The notes under the pieces are model-generated. The model did no database searches, had not been told where the DNA came from, and saw only the letters and a list, made by a program, of their open reading frames with translations. 64,000 nt of DNA from Paracentrotus lividus (lineage: Eukaryota; Echinodermata; Echinoidea; Camarodonta; Echinidae), in NCBI GenBank assembly GCA_940671915.1, contig CALNVZ010000041.1, positions 70,757-134,756 on the forward strand. The letters run 5' to 3'. Position numbers and translations under genes: made by a program. Below are positions 56,230-64,000 of this stretch, piece after piece (the stretch's first letter is position 1; every line of letters starts with the position of its first letter).

Positions 56230-57080
56230 GTAAATAAGTATTAAATCATTGAAATAACTATTTGTCAAAACAAACCAATCGGCATGTATAATAATGTTCA
56301 TTGGTGAATGTTTTGACAATCAAAATTTTTATGTAAGGCCCCAAAAGACGATGTCATTGTTAAAAACTGCATTTAAAATTATTCATCAAAAAAGTAATTA
56401 GTATTTCTTAAATTGTACATCGAAAAAAGAGTCTCAAATGTATTGAAAATAAACATTAAAAAAGATTATAATGGCATGAGTATCGAAAAAAAAAATATCA
56501 TACAACATGAACTCTTCTTTTAAATGATTTTCTCATATGTCATTGTTAACACACCTCTCTATGGAAGGTCGATTTGATCGCGTCTCGCAGTAGGCCTATA
56601 AAAATGTGTACTTTTAATAGCTGAGTTAACGATAGCTTCGGACAGTCTTATCTTACACACACACACACACAAAAAAAAAAAAAAAAGAAGGGAAGAAAGT
56701 AAGGCATCTTACTTGGTTAGAAGAGTTCAATAAGATGAAATTTTATCAAGGGAGCGCAAAATTTATAAATCTTTAATTGCATTACAAAAAAACAAACCAA
56801 AAAAAAAAAAAAAAAGAAAAGATAAATTGTGGATACTGTTTTTTTATTATTTGTTAATAGAGACGTGCATGGTTACACAAAATTTGATGAACATTTTTTT
56901 TTTAAAGATATCTTGTGAATATTTACAGAAATAAAATGTAGTGGTTCAAACAAACTCTCAACCGAGGCCCTACAAGAGCCTCTACAACAGGAGGCGATCG
57001 TTTTGGCGACAAACAATCTTTTTTTCTTCTTCAAAATGTTTGTCTTGCGTTTGACTGTGTCTTCCCCCACCCCCTTTGCT
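56230..57080. other. Unassigned, probably intronic DNA after the EGF exon
   Basis: No gene. (CA)n-(A)n at about 56656-56687 and poly(A) at about 56800-56815. Confidence 0.5.
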
Positions 57081-57290
57081 TCTTTTTCTCTCTTTCTCTC
57101 TCTCTCTTACCATTGTCAGTCTTTGTTCTTGTACACTCCTATGAATCTTCATTCTAACAGTCTATTATCACAATGCACACCAAATTCAAACGACACAACT
57201 TTGTACTTACAAGCAAAAAAGCAATGCTCTCTGCCTGATTTTAACCATCGATCTTTAGTATGATGGTCGACCGCTCTATCAATGAGCCAC
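57081..57290 (-). mobile_element. tRNA-derived SINE (candidate)
   Basis: On the minus strand GTGGCTCATTGATAGAGCGG (57271-57290) fits an RNA polymerase III A box, and GGTTAAAATC (57237-57246) stands where the B box should be, about 35 bp on, but lacks the TCGA. The span between looks like a tRNA anticodon arm (GACCATCATACTAAAGATCG). A non-tRNA body follows and then a (GA)-rich tail at 57085-57105. The pol III promoter is likely inactive. Confidence 0.55.
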
Positions 57291-57404
57291 TGATGATGAG
57301 ATGGTTGAAAGGTGTTAGTTGGATGATAAGTCTAACACTTCAATCATGCTGCCACAAGGTGGCGCTATAATTAATACTTTGACATATATGCTACCAGAGC
57401 ATTA

Positions 57405-57870
57405 GGTTTCACAGCGGTAAATATTTCCCCCTTGACTCGTGTCTTAATTTTAGATTTCGAAACGTTAGCAGAGAAAAGGGTAAAAATTGGGCTAACTAAT
57501 GCCTAGTAGTAATTTAAAGACAATTTACTCATCTTCTCACTGTTGGTCTCAAAACATAGGCATAGCCAGCTCAATTTTTCATTAAACAAGAAAATATAGC
57601 GCCCTCTCGCGGACACTGTTGGATAGGAAGTTGGAGGCAGTAAATTGGCTTCTACATTCACGCTCGTCATATAGTTCCAAAACAACTGCCTAGATATTTC
57701 CCATTTTGTGCAAAGAGTGTCCAAGTCTTGCTTTCCTGGGAATCGGTGTCATTAAACCAATCAAATTAATACATTTTCGTCAATCTGGCGTTTGAAATTA
57801 GCTATTTTGTCTTTGGGTTGGCTTGCACTCACATTTTTGGTGTCTTCGAAGTAATTAGGCCTGTGTAACC
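57405..57870. mobile_element. D3: TIR repeat, copy 3
   Basis: Starts GGTTTCACAGCGGTAAATAT and ends AATTAGGCCTGTGTAACC. The full 466 bp is collinear with D1 and D2. Confidence 0.82.
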
Positions 57871-57891
57871 GTAGGACCCCCGACCAGACAA

Positions 57892-58084
57892 AATATGGAT
57901 ATTACGGACCGGCAATTTTGTACACAAACCCAACAGGGAATCACGGAGGAGGGGAGTATGGATATTACGGCCCGTTGTGGTACAACTTATTCATTGTGAC
58001 GTATTTTTTGTTGACCGGATCAATTAGGCAGACAAAATATGCGCTATATCTTGTCTCCAAAATGCCTCATACAGGTAATAATGT
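57892..58084 (+). repeat. Local duplication P2 (partner 52264-52458)
   Basis: AATATGGATATTACGGACCG to CCTCATACAGGTAATAATG. Collinear with P1. Confidence 0.85.
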
Positions 58085-58086
58085 GA

Positions 58087-58990
58087 TGTATTGTGCGCGC
58101 GTTAATATGCAGCCAATACTGCGCACCAGAATTTTGCACAATGTACAGAATGCACATCGGGTTTTCATTTTTTTTTAATTTTTTTTTATAGAATATACGT
58201 CCCAGACTTTCAGTGATAAAAGCGAGAGCGAACTGACTAACACACTCATTGACTATACGTTAGAAATAGCTAGTCTTAAAATATACCTTTTGAGAAAACA
58301 ATTAACAATATAGATTATACGTTAGCCAAAATCCAATTTGTATTGGGAAACTAAAATATGTTTGAGGGGAAAAGTATTTGTTTTCCTACTTGGAAACGTA
58401 TTGCTGATTGTGGTGTGAATTCATTGACTAGTGAAAATTAATTCAAATGTTCCTTTATTATAAGACTACACTGCTCAGGATGTTGCATTATTGGTTAAGA
58501 ATCAGGGCAGAATTGAGTAGTTGAGGACTTGAGGTGGTGCTATACAAGGTTGCTGGTTCTTATTGGCTTTAAATAATAAACAATTAAAACATCAATGATT
58601 ATTCAGAAAAGGTAAAATGTTATTGTGATTATTGTGTAATGTGTTTCTGGTCTGGGTGCGTGTGTGATTATGTGCGTGTGTAAGGGAGGAGAAGTGTGTG
58701 TGTGTGTATGCGTGTGTGGAGAGGATGTGAGTGGGTATGTGTGTAGGCCAACACGTATTATGTTAACATTTGTATCAATCTTCATTCATCCACTTTGCAC
58801 AATTGAAATTTTGAAGTATTCCATAAAAATGTTTGTTATTAAATCATGCTTGCAAAGATCTAAATAAAGAAATAAAAATAAAAAACGGTAGTAAAAAATG
58901 CTTGCTCTATCAAAACATATCATGAAACTACGCTTTAATGTTCATGCTTCATACAAGACAACCTCCAAATAAGTGGAATTTTCGTTTCAC
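58087..58990. other. Unassigned DNA with (GT)n tract
   Basis: No gene. GT-rich simple sequence at about 58655-58745. Confidence 0.5.
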
Positions 58991-58996
58991 TCACTT

Positions 58997-59018
58997 TGTA
59001 TTATCAATATTATTATTA

Positions 59019-59051
<33 letters not shown>
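58997..59051. repeat. (ATT)n microsatellite, probable LINE tail
   Basis: On the minus strand it reads (AAT)n directly after the end of the LINE at 59052, as expected of a LINE 3' tail. Confidence 0.85.
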
Positions 59052-59052
<1 letters not shown>

Positions 59053-62000
59053 GATAAACAGGATCAAGTCCGTATTTTTCCTTGAAAGACTTTGCTTTAA
59101 CAAAAAGCACGAAGTGATTTCAGTGCAACTTTTTAGTGTCCCAAGTGTTTTTTCGAATAATTCTAAGTTGTGCGAGAATTGCTGCTTTCTGAGATCGTAG
59201 ATCTGGATGTTCGGGGAGATCTTGGTGATGGGCTCTCGATTCCCCTCTTCACCATCCCCGTGTGACCAATTATCACCGGGGTGACTTCTGCCTTTGACAT
59301 TCCACATTCGTTCGATCTCAATCCTCAGGTCTTGATATTTCAGCGCTTGTCCTTTCCTTGACTGCGAGGTTTATGTCGTGAGGGACGGATACTTCCGATG
59401 ATGTTAACTTGTTTCCCTCTCTTACGATGATGTCTGGCTTTGTTACAGTTGATAGCTCTGTCTGTCATTATGCCGCGTTCCAATATATGGTACTTATCAG
59501 CCAGGCTGATTGTCTGTGGCTGATGTTCCCATGGATGGTCAACATGCTTGAGTCCCACGATCCTTTAGAAGTTGGCCAGTGTATATGCTTGGCAATGTTA
59601 TCATGTCTGCTGATAATATTCTGTTTGGGGCCAAGATGGGGCATCCTGAATGCCAGATGCATTAGAGTTCAGGTTCTTTCCCACATAACTCTGCACGTGT
59701 CCTCTACATCTGATTGCAGAATGGATATCTCATATGCCGTGTCTTGATTACCTGATCTTTAATGGCAAATATAAACCCTTGTCCGTTTCTCCTTTCAGAC
59801 CAAGCAGACTTTAGCCATCCGTGGGTGTTCTTTTTGTCACGAACTGGCGATTCGATTGTTTTTCGTGGTGACCGTGTGACGTTTTTGCCTGTAGATTTGT
59901 CTGCAATCTTTTGTTCAAGGAACGCTTCAGTTCTGTTCTCTCTTTTTCCCCGACTGGTAGAGCTATCATGGTGATCTGTCAATGTCTTTCAATGCTTGTT
60001 TTAGTACATGAGTAATAGGCTGGGCTTTGGTCATAATCGTGAGATATGTTTGTCATGTATCTCTTGGGACTGGATAGGTAATTGGCAAGCTGTATAACTC
60101 CATATTCCATACCGTTTCTATCTGCTGAAGACCTCTTTCCAAGGTCGCGGGGGAGATACAACCTTTTCAACAGCAGCTTTTGGTGGTGAAGTCTGTGCAT
60201 TGTCAATTGCTTCTCTTGTCATGACATCCAGCCTCGTATATCCTCGATTTCCAGTTTATTATTCAAAACTATACCTTAGCACGGGGATAGCAAGTGTATT
60301 GATAGCCTCCATTTGTTTTTGGCGTTAAGTTCAGATTCTAATAGAGCCTCAGTCTGTGTTTGTACTCTGTCTTTGCCTTCTCTTGCATTACGTTGTGGCT
60401 GATGCTGTCATTCTCTATCATGCAAGGGTATTTGTAGTGGATTCCCATTCGTCAGTTCCTTGATTGATACTTCTCGTCAGATAGGGGCATATCACGCTGT
60501 CTCCACCCTTCTTCCGCGGATAAGTGTAATCTTAGCACATTTTTCATGCCAAATTCCATCCGAATGTCATCTGTGAATTGTTTAACAATGGCTATCAGAC
60601 TTTGAAGTTCATCGATCATTTTTTGCATACAGCTGATGTCATCCATGTAGACCAAATGATTTACTGTCGCGCCGTAACATCATTTCCTTATATGCTATAT
60701 CCGAAGTTGTAGCTTGCAAGAGGGAGGATACTGGGTTGAGAGCAAGACAGAAGAGTAAGGGGGACAATGAATCTCCCTGAAATATCCCTCTTGATCCGGA
60801 GTCCCGTCTACCTTCATTGAGTATGCGTCTGTTGTTTTAGTGTCAGAGTTTGTGTTCCACAATTCATGCTTTCAGATATGCACTGTATGATGTGTGGATT
60901 GATATGATACACCTCATAACTTTGATGATCCAGCTGTGTGGTACAACTATCGTATGCCTTTTTGTTAGTCTATCCATGCCATGATAGATTCGTTTGTCTC
61001 TGACGAGCATTCCCGGTGATAGCCTTATTTGTCAAGAGGTGGTCCTTGCATCTTTCTTCCCCTTTTCGGCAGCCTTTCTGTGAGACCTCCATGATAGTCA
61101 TTGTCGTCGATATGCGCTCAATGTGCGTGCAAGCGTTGATGTAAGTAGCTTGTACATGTATTGAGGCATGTGATTGGCCTGTAGTTCTTGGCTTTTGTTG
61201 AGTCATTGCCTTTGTATAGAAGGTATGTTCTTCCGATTGGCAGCCATGCTTCGATATGTGTGACTCCTTTAACTATGTCATTGAATGGCATGTAGGAGAG
61301 GAATGTGACTGGTACAAAATTTCTTTATCGCAGAAATTCTGCAGGCCGTCTGGTCCAGGACTATTCCAGTTCTGTGAGCTCTTTATGATATTTTTTGAAG
61401 CTCTGATAATGTCAAATCCGTCAGTTGCTGAGGCTGGTACATTTTCCCATTTTCCTTTCCAGACTGTATCAAGGAGCTTCTCTGTGAGTGACATCATTTC
61501 TCCATAGGGCCTTCCAGTATCTGCTCGTTTCCTTTGTCGTGGGCGCTTCTCTAACTTCACTCTTGCTTGATCGTAGTGTCACGAAAAAACTTTTTCTATT
61601 TCCATGAAAGAGTTTGTTCTGTCGCTTGAATGCATTACTCTTCGTGTATCTCTTGATTCGTTGTTTCAAGCGTTGATCTTCATCTTGAGAGTTTCAAAAC
61701 AATTATACGCGGTCCTCGTTTTTTTTCCGTTATCCCGGTATTTCTTGTCTAATCTTTCCATTATCCTCATCTTCTTTGATTGGGTGTTTCCCTTCTCCAT
61801 TTCTCCTAGCTGTGCTAGCATCTTTGTGTAATTCTTCTATCTTTGATTGTATCCGTCTTTTCCATTCGGTATCTTGGTTTGTGTTCTCCATTTTGATTGG
61901 GTGAATGCATTTCTAGTCCAATTTGTTCAACAACAGTCTTGGCTCCGGCCAAGTAGGCAATTTATCATCCCTCATATCCGAGGGATTTGGCTCCACCTCT

Positions 62001-62640
62001 TTTAGCAGTTTATCTACTACGCTGATCACTTCGTGGTAGTCAACATCTTGTGTCAATTTTTTGGAATGTGCGGTCGGGTCACTCATTGGTATTTCCTTTA
62101 CATTTTGATGAGTTTTTTTCTTCAAGGCTATTAACAGTTGTTCCTCGAGACCTTGGTCTTCATCAGTTGTATACTGAGACTTCTGTTTGTCGATTCCTTG
62201 CAATTCATAACCATCTCAAGTATTTGCCCGTTCTGTTCATTCTCTGTTCTTTTGTTGGTTAATTGATACTTCGGATGATGAACCTGTGATCCTCATTGAT
62301 GCCATCTTCAACCGGGGCACTTTTAACACTTTATCTGTTGTTCTAGAAGTGTTAGGGAACATGCACCCATTTGTTTTCTGCAGTTTTTGTTATTGATGTT
62401 TTCCTTCAATCCTACCAAGACTTCCTCCTGCATTCTTTGCATTTGTTTTGTAGATGATGGCAGGTCTGCAGTAGATGTTTTTGCAGAAGATTATTCCCCT
62501 GCGTTAGGCGGTTTCCCGTTTTCTGTTTAGTTGTGTAAGCTTCTGATTGTCTTCTTTCAGTTGGTTGACTATTAGACGCATCGCATACTGGAAGAAAAGA
62601 ATCCCCTTCAGTTAACTTGATAGTATCTCTGCTCTTACTT
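59052..62640 (-). pseudogene. RLE-type LINE pseudogene (R2/R4/Hero/NeSL branch)
   Basis: The minus strand holds one long retrotransposon in broken frames. From the 5' side: an N-terminal region (about 62640-61900), the reverse-transcriptase start SPGPDGLQNF (about 61362-61333), a middle part with STKAKNYRPITCL-type sequence near 61200, and the catalytic VYMDDI (about 60652-60635) followed by FTDDIRMEFGMKNVLRLHL. Then a CGKEPEL..HSGCPILAPN zinc-knuckle-like block (about 59690-59630), RHDNIAKHIHW, IMTDRAINCNKPDIIVRE and VSVPHDINLAVKE (about 59450-59350). PD plus a following V-P-D pattern after a zinc knuckle marks a restriction-like endonuclease, so the element belongs to the RLE branch, unlike the relic at 23.7 kb. 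At least five frameshifts and several stops make it inactive. Confidence 0.85.
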
Positions 62641-62837
62641 TTCATTTAGTAGGTCAGAAGAGTTAGGGAGCATACTCCCAATCCTGGTTGATACCTTTTT
62701 TGCTAACTTTGCGCCTTTGTTCCTTTTGACATGTTCCGTGGCTCTCTCAAATTAGACTGTGGTCTGGACATACATGTTTCACTATCTTTTAAGCCAGTCG
62801 TCTTCATTTTTGTGATATCTTCACCTACGCTCAAGCC

Positions 62838-62838
62838 A

Positions 62839-62912
<74 letters not shown>

Positions 62913-62943
62913 CATTTTATTATTATTATTATTATTATTTTTT
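62838..62943. repeat. (ATT)n microsatellite
   Basis: More than 30 ATT units with two breaks. Poly-isoleucine ORFs on both strands are artefacts. Confidence 0.97.
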
Positions 62944-62958
62944 TAATCATTATTATTA

Positions 62959-63797
62959 GGGGAGACCGGGGATGGGTGTTACAAAATTCACATTTTGGGC
63001 CAGATAATTCTAATGAAAGTACTCACACACTCCATTGTGGGTCTGTTGTCAGCCTATTATGTTGGCTAAAACCTTAGGCACATAAAACTTGAAAACATGT
63101 AAACACTAATTAATTACAGCTTAATTAATGAAGACACTTTTTTGTAACAACCTACCTCGCATACGGGGTAGGTTGTTACACCATACGGGGTAAATTGTTA
63201 CTATATGTAAACATACGGGGTAATTTGTTACAATGTGTAAATCTCTTACACCATACTTTTGTTTCAACTTTCCAGTTTCTTGGTCTCGTTAACAGTAGAT
63301 CAAGTAGAGCTCTAAAATAGACTAAAGTAATAATAGAAATATCGAAATATTAACACCTGAAAATTGAAACAAAATTACTTGTGTAAAGCAATGTGTAATG
63401 TGTAATGCAGTTGGGGTAGGTTGTTACATCGACACGGGGTAGGTTGTTGTAACAACCTACCCCATGGGTGATTTTACACATAAAATCAAGTGTAGCAAAG
63501 CCATTAGGCAGAATTACAGGGCATGGCTCAGGGGTATATAAGTGACATACATGTACCATATTCACAATACCAGACTTTCATCATGTTCCTTCAGTTGTAA
63601 AAAATTCACTTGGAACTGTAAAAAAAAATGGTTTATGTTGATTTACTTTTTAATAAAACAACGGAGAAACCTCACGACCGGCAGTTCATGTGTAGGCTGT
63701 ATATAGATGCCAATTAGCACGAACTCTCTTGTTCCAACTTAGCACACTGAGAACTGTAACAAACTGACGCGGTGTAACTTCCATCCGCGGTCTCCCC
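62959..63797. mobile_element. H2: GGGGAGACCGGGG-ended TA element, uninterrupted
   Basis: TA at 62957-62958 and 63798-63799. The 839 bp unit starts GGGGAGACCGGGGATGGGT and ends CATCCGCGGTCTCCCC. It is collinear with H1 after removal of E1 and E2 and shows both of their empty sites. GGGGTAGGTTGTTACA and its inverse CAACCTACCCC occur several times inside. No ORF. It landed within an (ATT)n tract. Confidence 0.88.
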
Positions 63798-63799
63798 TA

Positions 63800-64000
63800 A
63801 TATTATTATGGTCATTATTATCATCATCGTCATCATCAATGTTTTGTTAAACGCACAAAAGGAAAAAACAAATATATAAACGCATACGTCGTGTCACTTT
63901 ACATCTTGTTAGCTGTTGTGTTACATCAGAGGCCTATAAAATGGATATAATTTATCATAACTCCAACCCCCCCCCACAAAAAGAGGATAATAAATAAGAA
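63800..64000. other. Unassigned DNA
   Basis: ATT-rich start, then no recognisable feature. Confidence 0.5.

Noticed and set aside
57918-58178. ORF with YGYYGP repeats
   Set aside because: It arises from the duplicated GGATATTACGG.CCG word; the partner copy at 52264 has a stop at the same place.
62703-62946. Poly-isoleucine ORFs on both strands
   Set aside because: Translations of (ATT)n.
1-64000. CRISPR arrays, rRNA genes, operons, riboswitches
   Set aside because: Repeats here are eukaryotic minisatellites and transposon arms without CRISPR repeat-spacer structure. No rRNA core words or bacterial translation signals were seen.
1-64000. LTR retrotransposons or endogenous retroviruses
   Set aside because: No pair of direct LTRs with TG..CA ends, primer-binding site, or gag/protease/integrase motifs was recognised.

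Overview
This is a eukaryotic, repeat-saturated and gene-poor window. It is most likely intronic or intergenic DNA of a marine deuterostome, probably an echinoderm such as a sea urchin. The reasons are inference from style: AT-rich DNA with many AGGCCTA words, long poly(C)/poly(G) and poly(A)/poly(T) tracts, abundant fold-back and small DNA transposons, degenerate LINEs of metazoan type, and one phase 1-1 calcium-binding EGF exon. Nothing looks bacterial: there are no operons, Shine-Dalgarno sites, rRNA genes or CRISPR arrays.

Only one host coding segment is convincing, the cbEGF-like exon at 56085-56219 (+). Four short first-exon or small-gene candidates are weak: 26601-26753 (-), 43457-43553 (+), 50902-51195 (+), and two exon-like blocks near 30.1 and 30.7 kb. 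A 93-residue ORF at 45173-45454 (-) belongs to a DNA transposon and is not recognised.

Layout: 0-2.8 kb is mostly unassigned. 2.8-5.4 kb holds old repeats and a TTAA-flanked fold-back MITE. 5.4-6.4 kb is a long-inverted-repeat TA element. 6.4-11.7 kb is a GGGGAGAC-ended TA element (H1) that received two TA elements (E1, E2); E1 then received a LINE fragment. 11.7-13 kb is an inverted AT-rich family. 13.3-16.5 kb holds TIR pieces carrying AACACCGAACGTGAAA ends. 17.7-19.5 kb has a TTAA MITE and a second GGGGAGAC element (H3). 20.2-23.4 kb is a fold-back unit carrying a TTA-flanked Harbinger-like MITE and a higher-order tandem array. 23.7-24.4 kb is a LINE reverse-transcriptase relic. 27.0-35.9 kb is a Harbinger-like element into which a 6.9 kb TAA-flanked Harbinger-like element inserted. 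36.7-42.8 kb is another TTAA MITE split by a 5.66 kb minisatellite-armed fold-back element that contains a 25-N assembly gap and a probable false duplication. 44.4-47.2 kb is a tandem duplication, one copy of which carries the 8-bp-TSD transposon. 49.5-50.5 kb is the second copy of the TA fold-back element. 51.8-58.1 kb is a patchwork of local duplications around the EGF exon. 59.0-62.6 kb is a minus-strand RLE-type LINE pseudogene. 62.96-63.80 kb is a clean copy of the H1 element and serves as its uninserted reference.

The main result is a readable insertion stratigraphy: several elements have an uninserted paralogue within this same window, so target-site duplications of TA, TTA, TAA, TTAA, AA and ATCATGTG can be read directly.
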